59,288 nt of DNA, taken from an uncultured Fibrobacter sp. Its GTDB lineage: Bacteria; Fibrobacterota; Fibrobacteria; Fibrobacterales; Fibrobacteraceae. The DNA is taken from NCBI RefSeq assembly GCF_947305105.1, contig NZ_CAMZCS010000019.1:1-59288 (forward strand), given 5' to 3'. Numbering within the stretch: position 1 is the first letter of the stretch; each line of letters starts with the position of its first letter. Both the position numbers and the translations under genes were made by a program. The notes under the pieces are model-generated. The model ran no database searches, was not told where the DNA came from, and saw only the letters and a list, made by a program, of their open reading frames with translations. Below are positions 49,956 through 59,067 of this stretch, piece by piece.

Positions 49956-51206
49956 TTATTTTAAAATAATTCTCAGTTTATTTTCTACCGATGGCGACTT
50001 GGCCGTTTTCATGGCCGAAAGGAACGCCAACTGCTTTTGGAAATTGGAAGACACTCTGCCTTCCAGCAAAAATTTATTCCTGACAAACGAAACTCTAATC
50101 CGCGCCCCCGAAAGAAGCGTACTCGATTCCAGGGAATTCTCGATTTCTTCGCATAGAAGCCTATTGGGCATTGCATCCAACGGAAGGATGTTCAACGAAA
50201 AAACGAGTTCCTGTACGCCGGGATACTCCGCAATGCGGCGTTCCAGTTCTTTCAAATCGTAGTCCTCGAAACAAGAAGCCGTAACCGAGACTTTGCCCTG
50301 TTCCACTTTCACGCTGTAATCAAAGACGCGCACGCCCGGCGTTTCGAGAATCGAAAGGACATCGTTCTCCATGACCGTATCCGAGACGATGCTATTTGTC
50401 GCGACCCTCATGAAGTCAACGCAACCGCGCACCTTCGGGAGCGCCTCGACACAGCCCTTGAGCGCCCGCTTTACAGACAAATTGCGAACCAGGCCATCCA
50501 AGTAGACAACCCCTTGCCCCACATTCACCGAAATCCGGCGAGCATCTTCGGGGAACAACTGGAGCAACCTACTACGCACAATTTCGGCAAGCTTGGGATT
50601 CGGCAAGTTCTGCGACGTTACGGGCAAGGCCAAGAAAAGAATCGTCCCGTCTTCCAATAACACGGCAAGCAAATCCTTTTCGCCGTCGTTGACCAAACCG
50701 ACAGCCACACCGAAAGCGTTGCGGATAGCATGATAGATATGGTCACCGATAAGCGTCTGCGCACTCTGCGCCGGCAGCAAACGGTAACCATCCGGAGATT
50801 CCTCCTGATTGATGACGACGTTCGGGCATTCCACTTTCTGGTCCGGGCCGCCATCATAGCTAATCATGATGATTTCTTTTTCCGAAGTCTGGAAATAGCT
50901 CTTCACCAAACCCGGTTTCGCCTTTCCCTTGAAATACAGCCAATTCCCCGGAGCAATCCTGTTTCGCCCATAGATTTTGGCGTAGTCGCCATTCCTCGTC
51001 TTGTCGCTACAGAAGGAAAACTCCTGCGAAAAGGCAATGAACACGGACTGGCACCGTTCGCAACAACAGAGCAGAGGAATCCCCGAATTCATGCCCCCAT
51101 ACGTCGAATAAGCTTCCCTGGCAAAAACACCGTGCTCGACCACGCGCTGACAGCGCCGGCAGAAGAGCGGCAAAGTGTAGAGCCTATGAGGGAACTGGGT
51201 GCGCAT
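49956..51206 (-). CDS. zinc-ribbon/BON-domain protein
   Basis: A 416-residue cytoplasmic protein. The N-terminal region has two CxxC pairs in a zinc ribbon (CRRCQ, then CCCERCQ). A middle domain of unknown type follows. Three C-terminal BON-like repeats are seen at about residues 215-265 (ISVNVGQGVVYLDGLVRNLS), 280-345 (VRVFDYSVKVEQGKVSVTAS) and 350-416 (IRVSFVRNKFLLEGRVSS). BON domains usually bind lipid or phospholipid surfaces in the periplasm; their fusion to a cytoplasmic-type zinc ribbon is unusual, and no signal peptide is seen. It ends 11 bp before the WYL gene and begins after the heptad tract past gltX. Confidence 0.75.
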   Translation of the reverse strand: MRTQFPHRLYTLPLFCRRCQRVVEHGVFAREAYSTYGGMNSGIPLLCCCERCQSVFIAFSQEFSFCSDKTRNGDYAKIYGRNRIAPGNWLYFKGKAKPGLVKSYFQTSEKEIIMISYDGGPDQKVECPNVVINQEESPDGYRLLPAQSAQTLIGDHIYHAIRNAFGVAVGLVNDGEKDLLAVLLEDGTILFLALPVTSQNLPNPKLAEIVRSRLLQLFPEDARRISVNVGQGVVYLDGLVRNLSVKRALKGCVEALPKVRGCVDFMRVATNSIVSDTVMENDVLSILETPGVRVFDYSVKVEQGKVSVTASCFEDYDLKELERRIAEYPGVQELVFSLNILPLDAMPNRLLCEEIENSLESSTLLSGARIRVSFVRNKFLLEGRVSSNFQKQLAFLSAMKTAKSPSVENKLRIILK

Positions 51207-51246
51207 GGGAACTAGGGGCTAGAATCTAGAGGCTAGGATCTAGGGA
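51207..51246. repeat. heptad repeat tract before gltX end
   Basis: Five 7-bp units in the 42-bp gap: CTAGGGG, CTAGAAT, CTAGAGG, CTAGGAT, CTAGGGA, the same set as at 1757-1790 and 18157-18185. Confidence 0.75.
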
Positions 51247-51248
51247 AA

Positions 51249-52724
51249 CTATTTCATCAGAGGCATTGCGACGTAGATGCGGCGGAGCACTTCTTCCTTG
51301 CCGATGATTTCGAACATTTCCCAGAGGCCGGGGCCAGCGGTAACGCCAGACACGGCGAGACGCGGAGCACCGACGAGTTCACCGACCTTGTGGCCGCAGC
51401 GTTCGGCGAGGTCGTAGAATCCCTTCTCGATGACCGGAGTCTTGAAATCTTCGATGGAAGCAAGCATGTCGCGCACGAGCGTAGCGACTTCCTTGGAGCC
51501 TTCGCCGAAGTGCTTCTTGGCACCCTTCTCGTCGTAGGTGGTCGGGGCGACAAAGAAGTACACAGCCATTTCGGCCAAGTCCTGCACAAAGTGGGCGCGC
51601 GGCTTGAGCTGCTTCACGATTTCGTCGAGGCGTGCTTCCGGTTCGTTCGAAAGGTCGATACCCTTTGCGGCAAGGCCTTCCTTCATGATTCCCTTAAGGA
51701 ACGCGTCGTCGCACATGTGGATGTGCTGACCGTTCATCCACTGGAGCTTCTTCTCGTCAAAACTTGCGGACTTCGGGTTGATACGTTCCAGCGTAAAGCT
51801 TTCCACCATTTCCTTGATGGTCATGACTTCGCGGTCATCGCCCGGGTTCCAGCCGAGGAGAGCGAGATAGTTCACGAGCGTTTCGGGCAGGTAGCCAAGG
51901 TCGCGGAAGTCGCCCACGGAGGCGGCACCCTTGCGCTTACTGAGCTTACCGCCGTTCTTGTCGAGAATCACCGGCAGGTGGCACCATACGGGCGGCTGCC
52001 AGCCAAAGGCCTTATACAAAAGTTCGTGTTTCGGCGTAGAGCTGATCCATTCGTCACCGCGAAGCACATGCGTCGTACCCATCAGATGGTCGTCCACGAC
52101 GCTTGCAAAATGGTAAGTCGGGTAACCATCGCGCTTGATGAGCACGAGGTCATCGAGAAGTTCGTTCTGGTAGCTGATGTGGCCGCGGATCATGTCGTCG
52201 AATTCGGTGACGCCGGTTTCCGGCACCTTGAAGCGGATGACGGCCTTTTCGCCGGCAGCAATGCGGGCTTCAGCTTCTTCGCGGCAGATGTTACGGCAGT
52301 GGCGGTCGTAACCCGTGACCGGCACATGAGACTTTTCCTGTTCAGCACGGACTTCTTGCAGGCGTTCCTCGGTGCAGAAGCAGTAGTAGGCGCAACCTGC
52401 ATCCAGGAGCTTCTTGATTTCGCGGTGGTAGATATCCAGGCGTTCGCTCTGAAAGTACGGACCGCAGTCGCCTTCGCAACCCGGACCTTCATCCCACTGC
52501 AGGCCCAGCCACTTGAGGTCGCGCATCAAGTCGTGCAGTGCAGTCTCGTTATAACGCTTGCGGTCGGTATCTTCGATACGCAGATAGAACGTACCGCCCA
52601 TGTGCTTGGCAAAAAAGTAGTTGTAGATAGCCGTGCGGGCACCGCCCACATGCAGGTAACCCGTCGGGCTCGGGGCAAAACGTACGCGAACAGGAGACTT
52701 GGCAGAATTGCAATTTTCACACAT
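51249..52724 (-). CDS. gltX: glutamate--tRNA ligase
   Basis: Class I aminoacyl-tRNA synthetase charging tRNA(Glu). The 491-residue protein has the HIGH-type motif APSPTGYLHVGG near residue 18, the second motif KLSKRKGAASV, and a Cys/His cluster (CAYYCFCTEER, then YDRHCRNICREE) that likely binds zinc. The C-terminal helical anticodon-binding region is complete. ATG 52724 is chosen to begin MCENCNSAKS; a longer frame to 52772 reads into the promoter region. AAGGA lies 13 nt upstream. It is the first gene of the minus-strand run gltX, BON, WYL, queA and marks the boundary with the AT-rich CRISPR region. Confidence 0.96.
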   Translation of the reverse strand: MCENCNSAKSPVRVRFAPSPTGYLHVGGARTAIYNYFFAKHMGGTFYLRIEDTDRKRYNETALHDLMRDLKWLGLQWDEGPGCEGDCGPYFQSERLDIYHREIKKLLDAGCAYYCFCTEERLQEVRAEQEKSHVPVTGYDRHCRNICREEAEARIAAGEKAVIRFKVPETGVTEFDDMIRGHISYQNELLDDLVLIKRDGYPTYHFASVVDDHLMGTTHVLRGDEWISSTPKHELLYKAFGWQPPVWCHLPVILDKNGGKLSKRKGAASVGDFRDLGYLPETLVNYLALLGWNPGDDREVMTIKEMVESFTLERINPKSASFDEKKLQWMNGQHIHMCDDAFLKGIMKEGLAAKGIDLSNEPEARLDEIVKQLKPRAHFVQDLAEMAVYFFVAPTTYDEKGAKKHFGEGSKEVATLVRDMLASIEDFKTPVIEKGFYDLAERCGHKVGELVGAPRLAVSGVTAGPGLWEMFEIIGKEEVLRRIYVAMPLMK

Positions 52725-52882
52725 GATATTATTTTGTCCTTTTTTAAAATTTTGGTCAATTTCCGTCAGCAAATATAGAAATCAAGCCCAAGTCCATAAA
52801 AGAAAAAGGGCTCAAAGGCTTGGAATAAGCCCCCCAAAGTCAACAACAATAATGCCAACAAGTCGATTTATGACTTTTACCA

Positions 52883-53168
52883 TCAAGATTCAATCGCACG
52901 CACCTTGAATTGCAAGATTTCTTCGACAGTCAGTTCAACATCACTAGGAATGTCAATCCAGTTGATTCCCTATCTGTTCTTCTCGATGAACTTTTTTAGG
53001 AATGAACAGCTCTCTATCCTGAACACCACGGTTTCCTTGATTACTCCAATTTCAGTATCCTTGAAGCAAGGGGCAATCACATCAAGTCAAAAGTTGACAC
53101 GGCCGACACCCAACAAATTCATCTTTCGTCCCTTTCCCGCAAATAAGCTTGAAATTGCGGGCTTTCAA
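52883..53168 (-). pseudogene. decayed gene remnant upstream of cas12a
   Basis: One minus-strand frame reads KPAISSLFAGKGRKMNLL, GVGRVNF, stop, LDVIAPCFKDTEIGVIKETV, VFRIESCSFLKKFIEKNR, stop, GINWIDIPSDVELTVEEILQ and FKVRAIES, stop. The internal stops interrupt protein-like sequence, so this is probably the worn 3' part of a lost gene. The parent family is not recognised. The rest of the 692-bp gap 52725-53416 is AT-rich, with the cas12a promoter at its right end. Confidence 0.45.
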
Positions 53169-53312
53169 TTTAACACATGCACTCTCGAGCACTACGCAAT
53201 ATAAATTCGTCTAAAGGAATCATAAATTTTTTTATTAAATGACACTATTTGACACCAATGGAATTTATATTTATTAGTTTACACAATTCACCATCATGTC
53301 CAAAAATGTTTT

Positions 53313-53324
53313 TTTTTGCAAAAA
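53313..53324. promoter_or_regulatory. TTTTTGCAAAAA palindrome upstream of cas12a
   Basis: A perfect 12-bp palindrome about 38 bp upstream of the candidate -10 box, inside a T/A-run tract. It is identical to the site at 29926-29937. Confidence 0.4.
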
Positions 53325-53361
53325 AAAGACATTTTTTTGTTTTTCCTGCAAAAAAATAGAG

Positions 53362-53367
53362 TATCTT
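53362..53367 (+). promoter_or_regulatory. candidate -10 box for cas12a
   Basis: TATCTT. The transcription start would fall near 53374, and the leader contains GGAG (53406-53409) 7 nt before ATG 53417. Confidence 0.45.
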
Positions 53368-53416
53368 TATTTTTGTCAAATTAATAAAGACCTTTTAAGG
53401 CATTTGGAGCACTTCT

Positions 53417-56400
53417 ATGGCAGCAGAAAACACATTGACTCAATTTACAGGCCTCTATCCTGTATCCAAAACCCTTCGCTTCGAATTGAAGCCAATCGGG
53501 AAAACACTTGAAAAAATCAAAGAAACTGGCATCATTGAAAATGATGAAAAACGTCACAAAGACTATTTTGACGCGAAAAAGATTATTGATACATATCATA
53601 AATACTTTATTGATGCTGCTCTTAGTAAGTTTCCTCGCATAGATTGGAACCCTCTTAAGGAAGCTATTGAAGGATTTCTTGATAGATCTGACGCAAGTAA
53701 AAAGAAACTTGAGAAAACCCAGACGGAATTTAGAAAGAAAATTGCTAAAGCTCTGACTACTCATGACCACTATAAAGAACTGACCGCATCTACTCCTAAA
53801 GATCTATTTTTGAAAGTGTTCCCAGACCATTTTGGCAAACAGCCTGCCATTGATACGTTTGATGGTTTTTCGTCTTATTTTACAGGTTTCCAAGAAAATC
53901 GGCAAAATATTTACTCGGACGAAGCCATCAGTACCGCTATCCCATACCGTTTAGTTCATGACAATTTCCCAAAGTTCTTATCCAACATCGAAGTTTACAA
54001 AAATTTGAGCGACTACGCCCCCGATGTATTGTCTCAAGCAGAAAACGAATTGAAGGATTTCTTGAACGGAAAATCGCTTGCTAACATTTTCGAACTTAAT
54101 GCGTATAATGAAGTGTTGACTCAATCTGGAATTGATTTCTTTAATCAAGTGATTGGGGGTATCAGTGGTGAAGGTGGCGAGAAAAAGACAAGAGGCATCA
54201 ATGAATTCTCAAACCTCTATCGCCAACAGCATCCTGAATTTGCACAAAAGCGTCTTGCGACAAAGATGATTCCTCTTTACAAACAAATTCTTAGTGATCG
54301 CGAAACAAAGTCTTTTATTTTGGAATCCTATTCCAATGATTCTCAAGTTCAAGATAGCGTAAAAGAATTCTTTGAATCACAAATCCTGAGTTGTGATATT
54401 GCCGGTCGTAAGGTCAATGTCCTTAATGAATTATCTTCCTTGATTAAGCGAATCACAGAATTTGATTTGGGAAGTATATATGTTAATCAAGAAGAACTTT
54501 CCAACATTTCCTTGGAACTGTTTAAAAATTGGAACACAATTAATGCAATTTTATTCAAAAATGCCGAAAAAAGAATTGGTTCTGCAGAAAAGGCTGCAAA
54601 TAAAAAGAAAATAGACGCATGGATGAAGAGCAATGAATTCTCCATAGCAACATTGAATCTTGCTATTGCAGAAAGTGATTCTGAAGAGATTTCAAAAGTT
54701 AAGATTGAATCATATTGGAATGATTTTGAGGCGAAGGTCCAAAGTATTCTTTGTGGAGATAAACGAAAGAATCTTGACGAATTCCTCTCGGCAACTTTTA
54801 ACGAGAATAACGCATTAAGAGAAGATTCTGAAGTCATTGGAAAACTGAAGGCTTTCCTTGATGCCTTAATAGAAATCATGCATTCAATCAAGCCTTTGAT
54901 TTCAGATGCAGAAAATCGAGACTTGTCTTTCTACAACGAGCTGACGCCGTTGTACGACCAACTTTCTCTCGTCGTCCCTCTTTACAATAAGATTCGTAAT
55001 TACGCGACCCAGAAACTGACTGAATCTGAAAAGTTTAAACTAAATTTTGATAACCCCACATTGGCAGACGGTTGGGATCAAAACAAAGAGGATGCAAATA
55101 CAGCCATTTTGCTTCTAAAAAATGGATTGTATTATCTCGGCATCATGAATGCCAAAAACAAGCCTAAAATCACAGATTTCAAGACTTCTGAAGACGAAGA
55201 TTGTTATGACAAAATGGTGTATAAGCTGTTGCCGGGTCCGAATAAGATGTTACCCAAGGTTTTCTTCTCCGAAAAGGGCCTAGCAACCTTTAAACCGCCC
55301 AAAGATATTCTTGACGGCTATAACGCAGGAAAACATAAAAAAGGCGACTTGTTTGATATTGATTTTTGCCATCAGTTGATAGATTTTTTTAAGGAATCCA
55401 TTGCAAAGCATCCTGATTGGAAGAAATTTGATTTCAAATTTTCGGATACTTCTTCCTACGAGGATATTAGTGGTTTCTACAAGGAAGTTACAGATCAAGG
55501 CTATAAAATCACCTTCTCCAAAATTCCCACATCGCAAATTGATGAATGGGTGAACGATGGAAAGCTTTTCCTCTTCCAGATTTACAACAAGGATTTCGCT
55601 CCTGGAGCAAAGGGCTCTCCAAACTTGCATACCCTGTATTGGAAGTCCGTATTCTCTCCTGAAAACCTGAAAGATGTTGTTGTCAAGTTGAATGGTGAAG
55701 CCGAGCTTTTCTACAGACCTAGCTGCGTCAAAAAAACTTATAGTCACAAAGTTGGCGAAAAACTCGTAAATCGAATAGGAAAAGACGGTCTTCCTTTGCC
55801 GGAATCAGTCTTTGGCGAATTATTCCGCTATTTCAACGGGAAACTTGATGGCGAACTTAGCGATGAAGCAAAAAAGTATCTTGATATAGCTGTCGTTAAG
55901 GACGTCAAACATGAAATTGTAAAGGATCGCCGTTATACACAAGACAAGTTTGAATTTCATGTGCCGCTGACTTTGAATTTTAAGGCCGATTCAAAGAACG
56001 AGTATATGAATGAACGTGTTCGCCATTTTTTGAAAGACAACCCTGATATAAACATCATCGGCATTGACCGTGGCGAACGTCATTTGCTGTATATGACATT
56101 GATAAACCAAAAGGGTGAAATTCTTAAACAGAAAAGTTTTAATATCGTTGAGTCTGTCAACTACCAGGCAAAACTTGTTCAACGTGAAAAGGAACGAGAC
56201 GCTGCTAGAAGGAGTTGGAGCAGTGTTGGCAAAATCAAGGACCTTAAAGAGGGTTTCTTGAGCCAGGTAATTCATGAAATCACTACAACAATGATTGATA
56301 ATAACGCCATTGTTGTTCTTGAAGATTTGAACTTTGGCTTTAAGCGCGGTCGATTCTGTGTGGAACGACAGGTTTATCAGAAGTTCGAAAAGATGTTGAT

Positions 56401-57205
56401 TGACAAACTCAACTATCTTGTTTTCAAGAATAAGCCTGAAGGAGATGTTGGTGGCGTTCTTAAAGGCTATCAGCTTGCAGAAAAATTTGATAGTTTCCAG
56501 AAATTGGGCAAGCAGAGCGGCTTCCTGTTCTATATTCCTGCTGCATACACCTCAAAGATTGATCCGACCACAGGTTTCGCTAATCTGTTCAATATGACAG
56601 AATTGACGAGTGCAGAAAAGAAAAAGGAATTCCTTTCTCACTTTGAAGACATTACTTATGACGGAAAAAATGACAGATTTTCGTTCAGTTTTGATTACAA
56701 GGACTTCAAGTGTTTCCAAACAGATTACATCAAGAAGTGGACTGTTTACACTCAAGGTAAACGAATTGTGTATGACAAGGAATCGAAATCTGCAAAGGAA
56801 ATTTTCCCTGTTGAAATCATCAAGGCTGCTCTCGAAAAACAGAACATTGCTTTGACAGACCAATTAGATGTTCTTTCTGTAATCAATTCTGTCGAGGCAT
56901 CTCCTAAATCAGCTTCTTTCTTTGGCGATATTTGCTATGCGTTTGAAAAAACGCTTCAAATGCGTAATAGCATTCCAAACACTGATGAAGATTACCTTGT
57001 ATCTCCTGTAATGAACAAAAAAGGAGAATTCTATGATAGTAGGTCTTGTGGCGATACCTTGCCAAAGAATGCAGATGCAAATGGAGCGTACCATATTGCA
57101 CTTAAGGGGCTATATCTAATAAAGAACGTATTTGACGCTGGAGGCAAAGATTTGAAAATTTCGCACGAAGATTGGTTTAAGTTCGCGCAGTCCAGAAACG
57201 CATAG
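53417..57205 (+). CDS. cas12a: Cas12a (Cpf1) type V-A CRISPR effector nuclease
   Basis: A 1262-residue RNA-guided DNA endonuclease that also trims its own crRNAs. The N-terminus has FTGLYPVSKTLRFELKPIGK, as in all Cas12a proteins. KLLPGPNKMLPKVFFS lies in the PAM-interacting/wedge region. The crRNA-processing region KHEIVKDRRYTQDKFEFHVP begins with the conserved His832. The RuvC active site is complete: D884 in IIGIDRGERHLLY, E969 in VVLEDLNFGF, and D1220 in NADANGAYHIALKG. The bridge helix VQREKERDAARRSWSSV and the Nuc-domain Arg1209 (YDSRS) are present. Length is within the usual 1200-1320. GGAG 7 nt upstream supports the start. Codon use is AT-rich, unlike the GC-rich chromosome. A hairpin and then cas4 follow. 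Confidence 0.98.
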   Translation: MAAENTLTQFTGLYPVSKTLRFELKPIGKTLEKIKETGIIENDEKRHKDYFDAKKIIDTYHKYFIDAALSKFPRIDWNPLKEAIEGFLDRSDASKKKLEKTQTEFRKKIAKALTTHDHYKELTASTPKDLFLKVFPDHFGKQPAIDTFDGFSSYFTGFQENRQNIYSDEAISTAIPYRLVHDNFPKFLSNIEVYKNLSDYAPDVLSQAENELKDFLNGKSLANIFELNAYNEVLTQSGIDFFNQVIGGISGEGGEKKTRGINEFSNLYRQQHPEFAQKRLATKMIPLYKQILSDRETKSFILESYSNDSQVQDSVKEFFESQILSCDIAGRKVNVLNELSSLIKRITEFDLGSIYVNQEELSNISLELFKNWNTINAILFKNAEKRIGSAEKAANKKKIDAWMKSNEFSIATLNLAIAESDSEEISKVKIESYWNDFEAKVQSILCGDKRKNLDEFLSATFNENNALREDSEVIGKLKAFLDALIEIMHSIKPLISDAENRDLSFYNELTPLYDQLSLVVPLYNKIRNYATQKLTESEKFKLNFDNPTLADGWDQNKEDANTAILLLKNGLYYLGIMNAKNKPKITDFKTSEDEDCYDKMVYKLLPGPNKMLPKVFFSEKGLATFKPPKDILDGYNAGKHKKGDLFDIDFCHQLIDFFKESIAKHPDWKKFDFKFSDTSSYEDISGFYKEVTDQGYKITFSKIPTSQIDEWVNDGKLFLFQIYNKDFAPGAKGSPNLHTLYWKSVFSPENLKDVVVKLNGEAELFYRPSCVKKTYSHKVGEKLVNRIGKDGLPLPESVFGELFRYFNGKLDGELSDEAKKYLDIAVVKDVKHEIVKDRRYTQDKFEFHVPLTLNFKADSKNEYMNERVRHFLKDNPDINIIGIDRGERHLLYMTLINQKGEILKQKSFNIVESVNYQAKLVQREKERDAARRSWSSVGKIKDLKEGFLSQVIHEITTTMIDNNAIVVLEDLNFGFKRGRFCVERQVYQKFEKMLIDKLNYLVFKNKPEGDVGGVLKGYQLAEKFDSFQKLGKQSGFLFYIPAAYTSKIDPTTGFANLFNMTELTSAEKKKEFLSHFEDITYDGKNDRFSFSFDYKDFKCFQTDYIKKWTVYTQGKRIVYDKESKSAKEIFPVEIIKAALEKQNIALTDQLDVLSVINSVEASPKSASFFGDICYAFEKTLQMRNSIPNTDEDYLVSPVMNKKGEFYDSRSCGDTLPKNADANGAYHIALKGLYLIKNVFDAGGKDLKISHEDWFKFAQSRNA

Positions 57206-57230
57206 AATCTAAATAACAAACTTTTTTCCT

Positions 57231-57258
57231 AAGGCTCGGAAGAACATATTCGAGCCTT
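57231..57258 (+). terminator. hairpin after cas12a
   Basis: An 8-bp stem AAGGCTCG / CGAGCCTT with a 12-nt loop, followed by TGTTAT. The T run is weak, so it may only reduce read-through into cas4. Confidence 0.45.
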
Positions 57259-57268
57259 TGTTATGCCT

Positions 57269-57835
57269 ATGGAAAATTATATAGCTATTTCAACGCTGAA
57301 CGATTTTATTTTCTGCCCGTATTCCATATATTTGCACAACGTCTATATGGAATCAGACGAATCTATGTATCACGCCACACCGCAAATGCAAGGCAAAATC
57401 GCACACAAAGGTATTGATCAAAAAACCTACAGTTCTAAGAAAGATGACATCACTTCTTTACCTGTTTTTAGTGAAAAATACGGATTGATAGGAAAAATTG
57501 ATTTATTAAAGCAAAAAGAACATCTTTTAATAGAGCGAAAATATCAGTTGAAGCGAATTTTTCAAGGGCAAATATATCAGTTATGGGCTCAATACTTTTG
57601 CCTTACTGAAATGGGTTACGAAGTACAGAAGCTTTCATTTTACGAAATTTCAACAAACAAGATGATTCCCGTAGAATTACCGACCGAAACCCAAATAGAG
57701 GAATTTGAAAATTTTATCAAGACCTTTAAAAATTACGATCCAGCATCACCAATAACAGTGAATCCAAGCAAATGTAAACATTGCATATACAACAACTTAT
57801 GCGACAAAACGGAGGTTTCAAATGTTTACGGCTAA
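57269..57835 (+). CDS. cas4: Cas4 nuclease of the adaptation module
   Basis: PD-(D/E)xK-type iron-sulfur nuclease that helps trim and orient new spacers. The 188-residue protein has the first cluster Cys in DFIFCPYSIYLH, the catalytic GLIGKIDLL (Asp) and LLIERKYQLK (ExK), a QLWAQYFCLTEMGY helix, and the C-terminal Cys set KCKHCIYNNLCD. ATG 57269 (MENYIAIS) is preferred; an in-frame ATG at 57263 is 6 bp upstream. Its end overlaps cas1 by 14 bp, so the adaptation genes are tightly coupled. Confidence 0.94.
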   Translation: MENYIAISTLNDFIFCPYSIYLHNVYMESDESMYHATPQMQGKIAHKGIDQKTYSSKKDDITSLPVFSEKYGLIGKIDLLKQKEHLLIERKYQLKRIFQGQIYQLWAQYFCLTEMGYEVQKLSFYEISTNKMIPVELPTETQIEEFENFIKTFKNYDPASPITVNPSKCKHCIYNNLCDKTEVSNVYG

Positions 57836-58790
57836 AGATATTGAGTGTCGCAGTATTTTTATCATCAACTGCCTAAAGGATCGTAATTTGCGAGTTTCTT
57901 CAGGAGAATTACTCTTGGAAGACACTGAAGAAAAGAGAACTCTCACCAAGTTCCCGTTTCAAAAAATACTCGCACTTTTTATCATTGGCCCAATTACAAT
58001 AACAACGCCACTACTCGAAAAATGCAAAAAATTTGATGTCGCACTAGTTGTCATGAAAGGTAACTTAAGACCCGTTTTCTTTTGGGCAAATCATGCTGAA
58101 GCAAATTTCTTATTGCACCAAAAACAGTATTTCTTTGAAAAAACGGACATATCCTTCGCAAAAGTTATCGTGCGAAACAAAATTCTCAATCAGGAATCTG
58201 TACTTGGAAAAATTCGGAAGAAAAATGAAAAAATTGACAAAGCCAAACAACTATGTTTTGACTACTTAGAAAAACTTTCTGATGTCCAAGAATATGAGAA
58301 ATTAATGGGTATAGAAGGCTATGTTTCCAAAATATTTTTCGAAGCCTATTTCGCAGAATACGAATGGATTGCCCGGATGCCACGTGCAAAAAATGATACA
58401 ACAAATGCAGTCTTAGATATCGGATACACCATTCTGTTCAACTTTATTGAGGTCTTTCTAAGGCTTTTCGGGTTCGATCCCTATGTGGGAGTATATCACC
58501 GTTTATGGTTTAAGCGGAAATCTTTAGTCTGTGATGTAATGGAGCCGTTCCGTTGCATTATTGATATGAGAGTTCGAAAAGCCCTAAATCTCGGACAAAT
58601 AAAAAAAGAAGATTTTAATTTTGTAAAAGGAGAATATTTGCTGAAATTCGAAAAATATTCAGAATATTCAACTCTATTCTTGCAAGACCTTGTTGATAAA
58701 AAAATAGAAATCTTTAAATTCATCCAATCATATTATAGGGCTTTCATGAAAGGCAGCTCAGATTTAATTATCCCCTTTTTATTGGAGTAA
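57822..58790 (+). CDS. cas1: Cas1 integrase
   Basis: Metal-dependent integrase that inserts spacers with Cas2. The 322-residue protein has the N-terminal beta domain (ILALFIIGPITITTPLLEKC) and the C-terminal helical domain. The catalytic Glu is in LMGIEGYVSKIFF, His in GVYHRLWFKRKS, and the acidic pair in VCDVMEPFRCIIDMRV. These are the four expected active-site regions. It overlaps cas4 by 14 bp and precedes cas2 by 4 bp. Confidence 0.95.
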   Translation: MFTAKDIECRSIFIINCLKDRNLRVSSGELLLEDTEEKRTLTKFPFQKILALFIIGPITITTPLLEKCKKFDVALVVMKGNLRPVFFWANHAEANFLLHQKQYFFEKTDISFAKVIVRNKILNQESVLGKIRKKNEKIDKAKQLCFDYLEKLSDVQEYEKLMGIEGYVSKIFFEAYFAEYEWIARMPRAKNDTTNAVLDIGYTILFNFIEVFLRLFGFDPYVGVYHRLWFKRKSLVCDVMEPFRCIIDMRVRKALNLGQIKKEDFNFVKGEYLLKFEKYSEYSTLFLQDLVDKKIEIFKFIQSYYRAFMKGSSDLIIPFLLE

Positions 58791-58794
58791 GGCA

Positions 58795-59067
58795 ATGCTA
58801 ATAATAAGCTACGATATTAAAGACGATAAACTGAGAACAGCCTTCTCCAAAATGATTCAATCGAACGGAGGTATCCGTTTGCAATACTCTGTTTATGAGG
58901 TTAATCACTCACAACGTTTTTTAGACGTTCTAAAAATGGAAATTGAGACCGTATTTAAAAGAGAGTTCTCTGCGGATGACAGCGTCATGATATTCGACGT
59001 AAATAATGAAAAAACTATAAAATACGGAAATGCAATACACAGAGATCAAGGATTACTCATATTCTGA
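58795..59067 (+). CDS. cas2: Cas2 protein
   Basis: A 90-residue ferredoxin-fold partner of Cas1. It begins MLIISYDIKDDKLRTAF, with the conserved Asp of the YDI motif at residue 7, and has the RLQYSVYEV segment seen in the family. It lies 4 bp after cas1 (stop TAA, then GGCAATG). It is the last cas gene; the leader of the CRISPR array follows directly. Confidence 0.94.
   Translation: MLIISYDIKDDKLRTAFSKMIQSNGGIRLQYSVYEVNHSQRFLDVLKMEIETVFKREFSADDSVMIFDVNNEKTIKYGNAIHRDQGLLIF

Noticed and set aside
52905-53204. 99-codon plus-strand open frame before cas12a
   Set aside because: Composition is not protein-like, while the opposite strand shows better protein-like sequence interrupted by stops.
53220-53416. 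Possible extra guide RNA or repeat-like element (scoutRNA or regulatory mini-crRNA) upstream of cas12a
   Set aside because: No sequence resembling AATTTCTACT...GTAGAT or an anti-repeat was found here, between cas12a and cas4, or in the leader.
58440-58500. GGTTCGATCC-like string suggesting a tRNA T-arm
   Set aside because: It lies inside the conserved coding region of cas1, with no acceptor or anticodon stems around it. No tRNA was recognised elsewhere in the window.
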